A DNA stretch of 48,354 nucleotides from JACPDH01 sp051305935 (GCA_051305935.1 JBPPMG010000551.1:1-48354), one strand, 5' to 3'. Positions 14,590 through 23,240 are shown, numbered from the stretch's first letter. The notes: a model not told the origin generated them from the letters alone. Made by a program: numbers and translations.

Positions 14590-16027
14590 GACAACTCCTG
14601 AGGAGTTTGCGGCGGGAAACCGCACCGTGGTGGTTGCTCCGGCCGGATGCGGCAAGACCGAATTAATTGTCCGTTCGGTTGCGGCCGTCAGTAGTGCGCG
14701 CGATCTCATCCTCACCCACACGCATGCGGGCCTTCGTGCACTTGGCGACCGCCTCCACCGCGCGCGGATCGCGAAGCGGCGCGCGCCCGTCGAGACGATC
14801 GCCGGCTGGTGTCTTCGGATCGCAGCGAGCTACCCAAGGCTCTCGGGTCTCACGACCACGGAGCCTGGCGCGGAGCAGTGGAACGAAGTCTACGCGGCGG
14901 CGGTGCGAGCGCTGCAAGTGCCTGCGATTCGAACCATGCTTCAGAACTCGTACTCCGGCGTTTACATCGACGAGTACCAGGACTGCACGAAGTTGCAGCA
15001 CGCGGTGATTCGACACATCGCCGAGCTGCTGCCATGCAGGGTCGTTGGCGATCCTCTGCAATCCATCTTCGGCTTCGCTGGTGACGAACTGGTCTCCTGG
15101 AGTGATGATGTCTTCCCATTCTTCGAAGCGCTCCCGGCGCTCACCACGCCACATCGGTGGCGAGACGTGCCGGAGCTTGGCGCGTGGTTGATGGATGCGC
15201 GCGACCGTATGCTGGCTGGCCAGACGCTCGATCTGGTCGGCGGGCCCGTGCAGCGTATCGACCCCGACCCTGCCACCCTCACGAACGCGTTTCGGCTCCT
15301 TAGGGCAACGGGGGCGGACTCCACCGTCGTCGCGATTACCAAATTCCCCGCGCAGTGCCACAGTTTCGCCAAGAGGAATCGGGGGTATCACTCGCTCGAA
15401 CCCGTGGAGTGTCCGGATCTGATCGACTGGTCGCGTTCGATTGACGATGCCACAGGGCCAGGGAAAGCGGATCTCGTTCTGCGCATCGCGCAGAAGTGCT
15501 TCACAGGTATGTCCGAACTGAAGGCAATTCGCACCGCGCTAGTTGCAGGTAAGGCGCTGAAGCCCGGCACGGGCAAATGGTCGCGCGTTCGTCAGACGGC
15601 TGCTGCGCTGGCGGCCAACGGCACGCCGGCGGAGCTCGTCGATGCCTTGGAAGCCCTTGGCGAGACCTCGCGGCGTGAGGGCCGGCTGTATCGCGCTGAA
15701 GCGTGGAGCGACCTCGTGCGCGCTGCACGGGCGCTGAGCGAAGGACAGCACGTCGATCTCCGAGAAGCATCGTGGGCTCGGCGCCAGCATCTGCGTTCGA
15801 ACGGCAAGAAGCCACCGCGCTGTTGTGTCGGCCGGCCCGTCCTCATCAAAGGGCTCGAGTTCACGCACGCTGCGATTCTCGGAGGCGCTGACTTCAAAGC
15901 GGAGGACCTGTACGTCGCGATCACCCGCGGCTCGCAGACGCTCCGAATCGTTACTGCCGAATCGCACTTGGTGTCGAAAGGGAGAGAAGATCCTGCTCGC
16001 GGCGGACTTCCGGCAGGGCGTAGCTGA
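14582..16027 (+). CDS. gajB: UvrD/Rep-like helicase, GajB-like
   Basis: 481 residues. The ATG lies in the ATGCGTGA overlap with the end of the upstream ATPase gene. Superfamily 1 motifs: Walker A APAGCGKTE (~19-27), Walker B YIDEYQD (128-134), motif III VVGDPLQSIFGF (154-165), and near the C-terminus VLIKGLEFTHA and LYVAITRGSQTLRIV (motifs V-VI). Its length is like GajB, shorter than full UvrD. GajB senses DNA ends or nucleotide depletion and activates GajA. The C-terminal ~15 residues after motif VI are low in family character. Confidence 0.85.
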   Translation: MRETTPEEFAAGNRTVVVAPAGCGKTELIVRSVAAVSSARDLILTHTHAGLRALGDRLHRARIAKRRAPVETIAGWCLRIAASYPRLSGLTTTEPGAEQWNEVYAAAVRALQVPAIRTMLQNSYSGVYIDEYQDCTKLQHAVIRHIAELLPCRVVGDPLQSIFGFAGDELVSWSDDVFPFFEALPALTTPHRWRDVPELGAWLMDARDRMLAGQTLDLVGGPVQRIDPDPATLTNAFRLLRATGADSTVVAITKFPAQCHSFAKRNRGYHSLEPVECPDLIDWSRSIDDATGPGKADLVLRIAQKCFTGMSELKAIRTALVAGKALKPGTGKWSRVRQTAAALAANGTPAELVDALEALGETSRREGRLYRAEAWSDLVRAARALSEGQHVDLREASWARRQHLRSNGKKPPRCCVGRPVLIKGLEFTHAAILGGADFKAEDLYVAITRGSQTLRIVTAESHLVSKGREDPARGGLPAGRS

Positions 16028-16165
16028 TGCGGCATCTTGGCGATTGCGGCGGAGGAATTAGCCACAATAGCCAGTAAGTCAGCATCTCGTTCCTCCTTCG
16101 AAGCAACGAACGGAGGGCAGGACAATTACGGTACGATGATCGTCCTGATCCCAGGGAGGAACGCT

Positions 16166-16588
16166 GTGAAGAAGAAAGCTGCTATCCCACAACTCACGCC
16201 AGCCTAGGCGCACTACGTCCTCGCGCAGGCGGTCGCCGAGCGGAAGCTCTCGTACAACGACATCGTGTCGTACGTCGCGCGCATCCAGCAGGAAGTTCGA
16301 GAACTGGAAGCCCGGCTCGAGCAGCTTCGGGCGGCGGCACCACCAGAGGTTGCCGCTCGGCCGACCCGACAGCGCGCGAACGACGGCCGCTCCAAAGAAC
16401 CTCGCGATCGGCGTCGTGCACCGAAGCCAATCACGCCAGCGCGGCGCGCCTCGATGAAGCTCCAGGGGCAATACCTCGGACTGCTTCAGCGGCTGCCAGA
16501 GGGGAAGAGGGCGCGGATCAAGAAGATCGCTCAGGAAAAGGGTCGTGAGGCGGCGATCAAGCAGATACGCGCCATACGCCGGGGCTAG
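16166..16588 (+). pseudogene. Amber-interrupted small coiled-coil protein gene
   Basis: A GTG at 16166 has a perfect GGGAGGA ribosome site five bases upstream and begins MKKKAAIPQLTPA, then hits TAG at 16205-16207. The same frame continues for 126 codons as clear protein: LSYNDIVSYVARIQQEV, a coiled coil ELEARLEQLRA, an Arg/Lys-rich linker and a helical end (RARIKKIAQEKGREAA). The layout resembles small nucleic-acid-binding proteins with a coiled coil and basic tail, but no family is recognised. A shorter product from GTG 16265 is possible. Its own true stop is also TAG, so general amber recoding is unlikely. Confidence 0.55.
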
Positions 16589-16609
16589 ACTCTTCGAGAG
16601 GAGCGGTCG

Positions 16610-17554
16610 CTACGCGACCACGATCAGCGGCGCGCGGGTAGAACCTGCAAGATTGGTCCGGCGAACCACGCTCCGCACCAGCGCTTCATCCGGTCCGATG
16701 ACGAAACGCTCGCAGCGGGACGCGAGCGCCAGATTGTTCGATCTCACCTGTCCTCTCGTAAGCGGAAGAAACTCGAAACCGTGCCCGAAATCGCCGATGA
16801 AGAGCGCAAGCTTGCGGGTGAGGGGGAACATCTTGTGTGTCACCGGCGTCTCGAGGCCGACACCACTCATGCCTGGCTGCCAGTTACGCGGCGGAATGAG
16901 GAGGAGCGGAGCATCGGTCACGATGAGCGACATTTGCCGGGGAGCGCGCCCGACGGCCCAGCGCATGTTCAGGAAGGACTCCGCGAACCTGCTGCTTAAC
17001 TCCAGCATCATCTTGATGACGTTTTGCCGCGGTTGCGCGAATCGGTAGCCTCCGTTTCGAAGCAGTTCAAAATCCTCCTCCGGCGTGACCTCGGAAATGT
17101 TACCAGTTTGCTTCTCCCACGCCTCGTGCTGGCGGCGGACGTCCTCAATGCTGGTGGCCATGCGACGCGCTAGCTCCTGGAATCCACCGTTGACCACTTC
17201 CTGTATCGATCGTTCGAACTGGGGCACTCGCGTGTACAGGAGCGCGCAAAAAAGCGAAAGCCGCTCGCGGTCGTCGTCGGTCAGACGTTCCTGTCGCTCC
17301 AGCTTTCGAAACACTGGCTCCACTTCACCTTCGATCTCCCCTAGGAACTTCTCGACCATCATCGATCGCTCGCCGGAGATCTCGTCCTGCACGGCGTAGT
17401 AATACCCGCTGACCGCAGTGTTCACGGGCGTCTGCAGCCGGAAAGTGTTCGTGTCACGGTCGAACACGGTGAACGTCGAGTCCCGACGGCCATCCGCTGT
17501 AAAGCCGGCGAGATAGAACTCCGGCAAGTAGTGGTGTCGTTTGGGATCCGTCAT
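16610..17554 (-). CDS. DUF4238-domain protein
   Basis: 314 residues. The family signature RHHYLPEFYLAGF lies at residues 6-18, and FTVFDRDTNTFRLQTP plus the helical block REARLSLFCALLYTRVPQF-like region follow, as in DUF4238 proteins (usual length ~300). Function is unknown, though members occur often in defence-rich islands. Its ATG overlaps the stop of the upstream nuclease-like gene by 4 bases, so the two are co-translated and probably work together. It converges on the amber-interrupted gene with 21 bases between stops. Confidence 0.8.
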   Translation of the reverse strand: MTDPKRHHYLPEFYLAGFTADGRRDSTFTVFDRDTNTFRLQTPVNTAVSGYYYAVQDEISGERSMMVEKFLGEIEGEVEPVFRKLERQERLTDDDRERLSLFCALLYTRVPQFERSIQEVVNGGFQELARRMATSIEDVRRQHEAWEKQTGNISEVTPEEDFELLRNGGYRFAQPRQNVIKMMLELSSRFAESFLNMRWAVGRAPRQMSLIVTDAPLLLIPPRNWQPGMSGVGLETPVTHKMFPLTRKLALFIGDFGHGFEFLPLTRGQVRSNNLALASRCERFVIGPDEALVRSVVRRTNLAGSTRAPLIVVA

Positions 17555-19260
17555 CTCGTCGATAGACCGGCCTTCGAATGCGGGATTCGATACGCGTCGT
17601 CGATCATCCGCATCAGTTCGTCACCGTGCGAGGCGAGAAAAGAGTCTGCACGAGGGTCCATCCTTCGTTCTGCTTGGAGTTCGGCAAACGTCGTGTGCAT
17701 CGGCGCTGCGACGACTTTGTCTCCCACGAGACGCGCGTCGAGGACCTCCTTCCAGGAAATATCGCCCCCAGCGATGTGCGGGAGGATCTCTTCGAGCTCA
17801 TCGATGAGCAGTACGGTGAGTGGCGCTGCATCACCGCCGCGATCGAACTCTCGCTCGAAAAGCTCATTCATGTACGCATTCATCGCGTACGTTTGCATCA
17901 CCGGATCCTCGGCGACGAGTATCGGGTAGATTCGCTGAAACGAGGTACTCACTCCGGGAACGCTTTTCTCGCGTAGGGCGCGTGCCGATGCGGCTAGTTG
18001 CCGCACCCCCTTCGCCCTACCTTGCCGATCTACGACGTATTTCTTTTCGATCTCGTCGCGAAAAAGCGCCTGGTCGCGGCAACCTCTCACCTCCTGCGGA
18101 ATGAACCCCGACTTCACCTCCAGGACGAGCGCGGCGTCGGGAAGTTCTACCAGGACATCAATATCGCGGCTTTCAAAACCCACGTTGCGCCGAATGGCTC
18201 CGGGGAGGTAGTGCTCCATCAGCTCCTGCACGTAGCGCTCGAACACGCTTCCCCAGTAACCCAGGAAGGCATGCTTCGCCTTTTTCGAGCGGAGAGCCTC
18301 CACGAAATTCCAGCTCAGCCCCGCGGACGTGTTCTCAAACAAGAACTGCATATCGGCAACGAGGTAGCGGCCGTCGGAGAGTACAAGAAGTGGTTTCTTG
18401 CGAAACGCGAGAACGTCGGATGTCCAAGCGGAGCTCTCGACTCTTCGTGTGAACTCCGCCTCCGTGTCAATCCGTCCGATCTGATTTCTCACCTCCGCGA
18501 GCGTTTGCGATTTCGATGCGGCGAACGCGATGAACTCCTCCGGTAACAGGCTCGCCTTAGCGGCCACCTCGCTGGCATCAATAATCGACGTGCGCTGTCT
18601 TTCGCACGCTCGGCGAGCAGTTGTATAGAGACCGAAAAGCAGCGGGAAATAGCTTCGATACGGCAGCCCGGCGAAGGCGACGGCTTCGATCTCAACGCCA
18701 ATGTGGTCAAGGACAAGCTGTCGAATGTTGGCGTCTGTTTTCAGCAGTCGGTCATAGATGTAGTACGAGCGACGCAGAATTGGCGCAATATCACGAGGAT
18801 TGTAGGACTCCCATCCTGCTGCGAACTCCGTAACCACGGGCAAGCGGCCATTCGCGAGCGACGACGTGTCCGGGGACTGGGCAAAGTCATTAGCGTGGAG
18901 TGCGCAGGCGCCCACGGCGGTGGCGTAGTACGGGGCCCCCGGCGGCGCGACGGCGAGGAGCAACTTCAAATTCAAGAGGGCTCCCGCTCGAGTGAATGCG
19001 ACGAATCGCTCGTTGGGAGTGTCCCGGCGAAGGCGTTGCAGCTTCCTCCGAACAGATTCACTCAACAGCTCTTCTTCAAATGAACGATGTGCCTCGGAAG
19101 CACCAGCGTCGAGAGTGAGCAGATTGTTGATGGTCGCAAAGACATTGAGCGGCATCTCCCCGCTCGCCCGGCGCAGTTGCTCGGAGTAGTTCCTACTCGA
19201 CCGCTGGCCGTCGCCAAGCAGGCCCGAGTACTGCGCCATCAGCATGATCCGCGGCGGCAT
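17551..19260 (-). CDS. PD-(D/E)XK nuclease-like protein of unknown family
   Basis: 569 residues from ATG 19260 (no clear ribosome site; ATGs at 19245 and 19239 are alternatives). The N-terminal ~330 residues are mostly helical and unrecognised. At 331-385 the pattern of a restriction-endonuclease fold appears: a helix with Glu (SVFERYVQEL), the strand pair SRDIDVLVELPDAALVLEVK with Asp366/368 and Glu381-x-Lys383, then a helix. Acidic-x-Lys after an Asp is the classic PD-(D/E)XK catalytic triad. The C-terminal ~180 residues are again mixed alpha/beta. It forms a two-gene operon with the DUF4238 protein (ATGA overlap). Nuclease activity is inferred, not shown. Confidence 0.7.
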   Translation of the reverse strand: MPPRIMLMAQYSGLLGDGQRSSRNYSEQLRRASGEMPLNVFATINNLLTLDAGASEAHRSFEEELLSESVRRKLQRLRRDTPNERFVAFTRAGALLNLKLLLAVAPPGAPYYATAVGACALHANDFAQSPDTSSLANGRLPVVTEFAAGWESYNPRDIAPILRRSYYIYDRLLKTDANIRQLVLDHIGVEIEAVAFAGLPYRSYFPLLFGLYTTARRACERQRTSIIDASEVAAKASLLPEEFIAFAASKSQTLAEVRNQIGRIDTEAEFTRRVESSAWTSDVLAFRKKPLLVLSDGRYLVADMQFLFENTSAGLSWNFVEALRSKKAKHAFLGYWGSVFERYVQELMEHYLPGAIRRNVGFESRDIDVLVELPDAALVLEVKSGFIPQEVRGCRDQALFRDEIEKKYVVDRQGRAKGVRQLAASARALREKSVPGVSTSFQRIYPILVAEDPVMQTYAMNAYMNELFEREFDRGGDAAPLTVLLIDELEEILPHIAGGDISWKEVLDARLVGDKVVAAPMHTTFAELQAERRMDPRADSFLASHGDELMRMIDDAYRIPHSKAGLSTR

Positions 19261-19690
19261 CTGAAGGAATTCTACGATCTTTGCGGTTCGGTAGGTCGGG
19301 TTGGGGGATCGCGCGATCGGACCAGAAACACTCGGTCACCTCGATTCCGACGCGGCGACCTTCGCTTTCGCTGAGGAGAGTCGGCTCCGCGCCGTCGCTC
19401 ATCGGATCGCGAGACACTGCTTGATCGGCCTCCGACCATTCGCGGAGGATCGCCCGACTTGGCGAGACGAAGGGCGGAAGACACCGACTTGAGATCCGAC
19501 CCTCCTTGCTGTTGGCTCATCTGCTCATGCTCCAGGTTTGGGCGAGTAATTACCCTCACACAAGTTCATCAGAACTGGTAATTGGTTTCAACAGTTTGCG
19601 CCGCGCTGGGCGCAAGCCTCTTGAACGCAGGCGAACGCTCGCGCCTGCGAGCTATGCAGCAAGCGAAGTACACTTGGTTTAGAGAAGCTC
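19261..19690. other. Divergent intergenic region with coding-like fragments
   Basis: 430 bases between divergent operons. No complete gene is supported. On the minus strand a frame from ATG 19417 reads LLSESEGRRVGIEVTE, which looks like part of a nuclease strand, and just before the 19260 ATG another frame reads PTYRTAKIVEF; these may be relics of a longer 5' end to the nuclease gene. An 8-bp inverted repeat, CGCAGGCG (19626-19633) and CGCCTGCG (19642-19649), lies 42 bases before the GTG of the STAS-HATPase gene and could be an operator. Confidence 0.35.
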
Positions 19691-20560
19691 GTGAACGAGA
19701 ACATCGATCAGCTAAACTCCGCAACATTCGACGACTTTTTGCGCGTCGCGAACCCGTTCGCGAATGGTCAAACCAGTCTTGATCTCCGCGACGTGCGTTT
19801 CATCTCGTCCGGAGCACTCGTCCAACTCGCGGCCGCGTCCCACGGGATTGCCGCTCGGAGTGGTCGTCCTACGATCTGCGTCGAGAATGCCAACGTTCGG
19901 ACGTATCTCGTTCGCTCCGGGTTCGTCGCGGCGGTCGCGCGCGAGGCGCAGTTCGATCCGGCCTTCGAGGAGAACGTGCTCCACCAGTTCGATCACCTGC
20001 ATGGTTCGAATCCGATGCTCCTCGAGGTGACGAAGATCGAGACCGGATCGTCGCTTCCGCCGCTCCTCGACCGCATCGTCGCGCTTCTCCGGACGAAGCT
20101 TCAGTACCGGAAGCCTGACGCGTTTGATTTGGCCACCGTCATCTCCGAAGTCGCGCAAAACACTTTCGACCATAACTCGCAGACATGCGGTTTCCTCGCG
20201 CTTCAGGCTTACAAGCCGCGACGCGGCCGACGATTCGTGGAGATCGGGATCGCCGACTTTGGTGCTGGCTTGCGCGCGACTCTGGAGCGGAATCCGGACG
20301 CTGCGCAATGGATCAAGAGTGATACGGATGCAATCGCGATCGCGACACGGCTTGGCATGTCGCAGCACCAGGACGCGACCCGCGGTACAGGACTCCACCA
20401 CTTGCTCCGGGTCGCCGTCCGCGGCGGCGGGTCGGTGCATATCCGCTCGGGCACGGGGAAGATTGTGTATCGCGGGGATCGCAATCAGGGATACCGCTTC
20501 ACGGTCCCGGCGATGCCGGGCGTGCAAGTCGTGATCTCGGTGCCGACGCGGACCAGTTGA
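19691..20560 (+). CDS. STAS-HATPase fusion protein
   Basis: 289 residues, GTG start with a weak AGAGAAG upstream. Residues ~1-85 form a STAS-like domain (TSLDLRDVRFISSGALVQLA, NVRTYLVRSGF) as in anti-sigma-factor antagonists. Residues ~125-289 are a GHKL ATPase: N box ISEVAQNTFDHN (Glu153, Asn157), G1 box IADFGAGL (187-194) and G2 box GTGLHHLL (232-239). This is the architecture of partner-switching regulators, here with both halves in one chain. It heads a co-directional operon reaching the JAB gene at 23686, so it may sense or switch the conjugation module, or form a separate regulatory pair with the next gene (22 bases downstream). Confidence 0.8.
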   Translation: MNENIDQLNSATFDDFLRVANPFANGQTSLDLRDVRFISSGALVQLAAASHGIAARSGRPTICVENANVRTYLVRSGFVAAVAREAQFDPAFEENVLHQFDHLHGSNPMLLEVTKIETGSSLPPLLDRIVALLRTKLQYRKPDAFDLATVISEVAQNTFDHNSQTCGFLALQAYKPRRGRRFVEIGIADFGAGLRATLERNPDAAQWIKSDTDAIAIATRLGMSQHQDATRGTGLHHLLRVAVRGGGSVHIRSGTGKIVYRGDRNQGYRFTVPAMPGVQVVISVPTRTS

Positions 20561-20582
20561 CGCACGTTGTACACTGAAGGAA

Positions 20583-21125
20583 ATGGAGAAGCGTTTCACG
20601 CTCGCGGCGCACGGCAAGACCCTCTGGACCCGCGACACTGCCCGACGGCTTCGTGAAGAACTCGACGAACTTCTGTCAGCATCGCAGCCAGGCGACACGA
20701 TCATCCTCGAGATGAAGGGCGTCGACGCCTTTGATTTCTCGTTTGCGAACGAGTTCTTTGGGAAGAGCCTTCTGGCGCTGCCGCGTCTCTACCCGCAGCG
20801 CTTTCTCGTCGTTCAGGGCCTCAACACTTACACGCGCGAAAACCTCGTGCATGCATTGGAAAGTCTTGGTCTCGCGATGATCGAGAAGAAGGGCCGGGTG
20901 CTGTCCCTAATCGGCAAGGTGCATCCGGCCGACGTCGCGACGTTCGACGTCATCGCGAGCAAGCGCTCACCGCTGACCGCCGCCACGCTCAGCGACACTC
21001 TCGGCGTGGGCATCACGGCCGTGAACGAGAGGCTCACGAAGCTCACGAACCTCGGCCTCGTGCGTCGCCGCACGGGAGCCTCGGCGGCTGGACGCGAGCA
21101 GTACGAGTACTCAGTCCTCGCATGA
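20583..21125 (+). CDS. STAS-like (DUF4325) protein with winged helix
   Basis: 180 residues. Residues ~35-110 match the STAS-like DUF4325 pattern (GDTIILEMKGVDAFDFSFANEF, RFLVVQGLN, VHALESLG), a domain usually found next to HATPase proteins. Residues ~122-178 are a winged helix-turn-helix (AATLSDTLGVGITAVNERLTKLTNLGLVRRR). So the STAS-HATPase partner could control a DNA-binding protein directly. Located 22 bases after the STAS-HATPase gene. Likely an autoregulator of the operon; this is inference from the domains. Confidence 0.75.
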   Translation: MEKRFTLAAHGKTLWTRDTARRLREELDELLSASQPGDTIILEMKGVDAFDFSFANEFFGKSLLALPRLYPQRFLVVQGLNTYTRENLVHALESLGLAMIEKKGRVLSLIGKVHPADVATFDVIASKRSPLTAATLSDTLGVGITAVNERLTKLTNLGLVRRRTGASAAGREQYEYSVLA

Positions 21126-21177
21126 TCGAAATTTTTTTGCTATTCTTTCTTCATCTCATTCACTGAAGGAGAAGATT

Positions 21178-21414
21178 ATGGGCAGGAACGTCCACGTCAC
21201 ACACGACAAAGAGAACCACCGCTGGAACGTCAAGGACGAAAGCGCCGCGAAACCCGCGAGCACGCACCGGACGCAGGCCCACGCGATCGACGCTGGCCGC
21301 GAGCGCGCTCAGGATCATCGGGGCGAGCTCGTCATCCACGATCGACAAAACCGCATTCGCGACAAGGACAGCTACGGCAGAGATCCGCATCCGCCGACGG
21401 ATCGGAAGCACTAA
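21178..21414 (+). CDS. DUF2188 protein
   Basis: 78 residues with GAAGGAG upstream of the ATG. It matches DUF2188 across its length: VHVTHDKENHRWNVKDE, THRTQAHAIDAGRERA, GELVIHDRQNRIRDKDSYG and the closing DPHPP. The family is a small beta-alpha protein of unknown function, widespread and often near mobile or defence genes. Here it sits directly before the proline-rich peptide (18 bases) and the E2-E1 gene, so it could be a modifier, substrate or toxin-like partner of the conjugation machinery. The 52-base gap before it includes a T-tract and may hold a second promoter. Confidence 0.85.
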   Translation: MGRNVHVTHDKENHRWNVKDESAAKPASTHRTQAHAIDAGRERAQDHRGELVIHDRQNRIRDKDSYGRDPHPPTDRKH

Positions 21415-21432
21415 CGAAGAAAGGAGACGACG

Positions 21433-21585
21433 ATGGCAACACAACGCCCGCAACCGCCTGGACCACCCGACGGACCGCCCGGCAAACCCGATGATCCGGG
21501 CCGCCCAGACCATCCGCCGCGTCCGGTCGACCCCCCAGGCCCGCCGCAGCCGCCGAAACCGCCGCACCCGCGGCCGGTGGGCTGA
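21433..21585 (+). CDS. 50-residue proline-rich peptide ending in glycine
   Basis: Too short for usual gene finding, but AAGGAG lies seven bases before the ATG and the TGA is two bases before the ATG of the E2-E1 gene. The product has 23 prolines in 50 residues, in PPGPPDGPPGKP-like runs with scattered Asp, Arg and His, no hydrophobic core, and ends RPVG. It occupies the position where ubiquitin-like modifiers stand in bacterial conjugation operons and, like them, ends in glycine. It cannot form a beta-grasp fold. It may be an unstructured modifier or a conjugation substrate. GC bias of the region means a chance frame must be excluded by conservation. Confidence 0.65.
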   Translation: MATQRPQPPGPPDGPPGKPDDPGRPDHPPRPVDPPGPPQPPKPPHPRPVG

Positions 21586-21587
21586 CC

Positions 21588-23240
21588 ATGCAATGGCTGC
21601 ATCGATCCGAACGGATCGCATGGGAGCTGGAGCAGCTTCTAGCCGGTGGCTTCGACTTCGAGGAACCGACGATTACCGACGAGGTGGTGACCCTGGCGGT
21701 GTTCGTCGGCATCGAGGGAGAACGTCACCGGCTCGAGGTCGACTTTTTCGAACTCTTCCCGTATTTCCGGTTCGAGGTACGGGCCCCGACACTGTCCCTC
21801 GATCACCACCAGCATCCGTTCGGGAAGAACCTGTGTCTCATTCCGCGCGGGACGCGCCACTGGGAAGTAGCCAGGTCCGTCGCGGCCGCGCTCCGTGAGC
21901 AGCTCCCGAAAGTCCTTGCTACGGGGCGCACAGCGCCGGACGGCAACGCGCTTCAGGACGAGGATCGGCAGGCGGAACCTGTAACGACATACTTCCCGTC
22001 GGCGCCAGACTCCGCAGTCTTCTTCGACGGTGGATGGAAGCTTCCTCCCGATTTCACCATCGGGCGGCTCACCCTTACCCGCGATCCTGGGTCACGGCAG
22101 AGTCCCTTCCGCGGCGTCGTCGCCGAGGTGTTGACACGGCAAAACGAGGCCCTCTTCACGGCTCCTCCGCATCTCTCGCGGGCCGGCGACCGTGTTGAGG
22201 GCTATGTCGTTCGCCTTGCCTCGCCGATCCTTGAACCGGACGCTAGCGTGCTCTTTGCGCGTGTGCGTCGCGAGTACCTTCACGGACTTCGCGAGCCATC
22301 GAAATTGTTCGTGGTCGCCGTTGTCGTCCCCGAGGAGGACGGGTGGCGGATGACGGGTGGTCAAGGATGGCTCTTCATCGTCATAGAGCGGGGCTGCGAG
22401 CCGTACTTCGCACGGCCAGCCCGTGCAGGTGTTGAAGATCTCTATGCCCGCGCGCCGGAACTGGCAGGGCTGAGGAACGAAACAATTGCGCACTTCGGGC
22501 TTGGGTGCATCGGGGCACCGAGCGCGGTGGAATTCGCGAAAGCGGGTATTGGCGCGCTTCGGATTCTCGATCACGACGTCGTGGAGACGGGAACGGCGCT
22601 CCGGTGGCCCCTGGGGCTTCCCGTGGTTGGCGGTCGGAAGACCGAGATCATCTCGAACTTCCTCAAGTCCCACTACCCGCTCACGCGCGTGTCATCGTAT
22701 GTCGCACGATTGGGGTCAACGCGTGGCGAACGCCGCGCCCTCGAGGGAATGCTCGACGGCGCATCGCTCGTGTACGACGCCATCGCGGAGCCGGGCGCGT
22801 CGTACTTTCTTGCTGATCTCGCGCGACATCACGGCATTCCGTACGTTGGGGTGAGCGGGACGCCGGGCGGCTGGGGCGGGAACGTCGCTCGTCTCCGGCC
22901 TGATGGCGGGACAGGCTGCTGGTACTGTCTGGAGCGGGCGAAGGACGAAGGACTGGTCCCGGCTGCCCCAGCGGATCCAGTGGGGATGATACAGCCCGCG
23001 GGGTGCGAGGACCCGACATTCACCGGTGCGGGGTTCGATCTCTTGATGATTGCGCTCGCCGGCGTCCGGACGGCAGTCGCAACGCTTGTTGAGGGTGCGC
23101 AGGGCTATCCCGCCAGCCCGTCCGATATCACCGTCATCGCGTTTCGTGATGCCAAAGGTGGTCTGATCCAACCGCAGTTCATAGGTTTTGACCTACACCC
23201 ATATCCCGACTGCCCGGCATGCGGATCTGGCTCTCGTTAG
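21588..23240 (+). CDS. E2-E1 fusion of a ubiquitin-like conjugation system
   Basis: 550 residues. The N-terminal ~110 residues resemble bacterial E2-like domains: HHQHPFGKNLCL places a candidate active Cys at 83. A ~180-residue middle region is unassigned. From ~300 a ThiF/E1 adenylation domain: the nucleotide loop HFGLGCIGAPSAVEFAKAG, then LRILDHDVVETGTALRW (Asp and Arg of the ATP site). CWYC (444-447) and CPAC (542-545) form the expected zinc site, and Cys473 in QPAGCEDPTFTG is the likely E1 catalytic residue. The architecture recalls Cap2 of CBASS and Bub/Bil-type E1-E2 proteins. No cyclase is nearby, so CBASS is unlikely. The 3' end overlaps the JAB gene by 22 bases. Confidence 0.85.
   Translation: MQWLHRSERIAWELEQLLAGGFDFEEPTITDEVVTLAVFVGIEGERHRLEVDFFELFPYFRFEVRAPTLSLDHHQHPFGKNLCLIPRGTRHWEVARSVAAALREQLPKVLATGRTAPDGNALQDEDRQAEPVTTYFPSAPDSAVFFDGGWKLPPDFTIGRLTLTRDPGSRQSPFRGVVAEVLTRQNEALFTAPPHLSRAGDRVEGYVVRLASPILEPDASVLFARVRREYLHGLREPSKLFVVAVVVPEEDGWRMTGGQGWLFIVIERGCEPYFARPARAGVEDLYARAPELAGLRNETIAHFGLGCIGAPSAVEFAKAGIGALRILDHDVVETGTALRWPLGLPVVGGRKTEIISNFLKSHYPLTRVSSYVARLGSTRGERRALEGMLDGASLVYDAIAEPGASYFLADLARHHGIPYVGVSGTPGGWGGNVARLRPDGGTGCWYCLERAKDEGLVPAAPADPVGMIQPAGCEDPTFTGAGFDLLMIALAGVRTAVATLVEGAQGYPASPSDITVIAFRDAKGGLIQPQFIGFDLHPYPDCPACGSGSR

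Noticed and set aside
12904..16027. PARIS system
   Set aside because: The ATPase and TOPRIM are in one protein and the partner is a UvrD-like helicase, which is the Gabija layout.
12119..16588. Use of an alternative genetic code (TAG as sense)
   Set aside because: The amber-interrupted gene at 16166 itself ends in TAG and neighbouring genes are intact with normal stops; only two cases exist.
21411..21602. Minus-strand glycine-rich frame opposite the proline-rich peptide
   Set aside because: Gly-Gly-rich complement of the Pro codons; no ribosome site and it opposes a tight operon.
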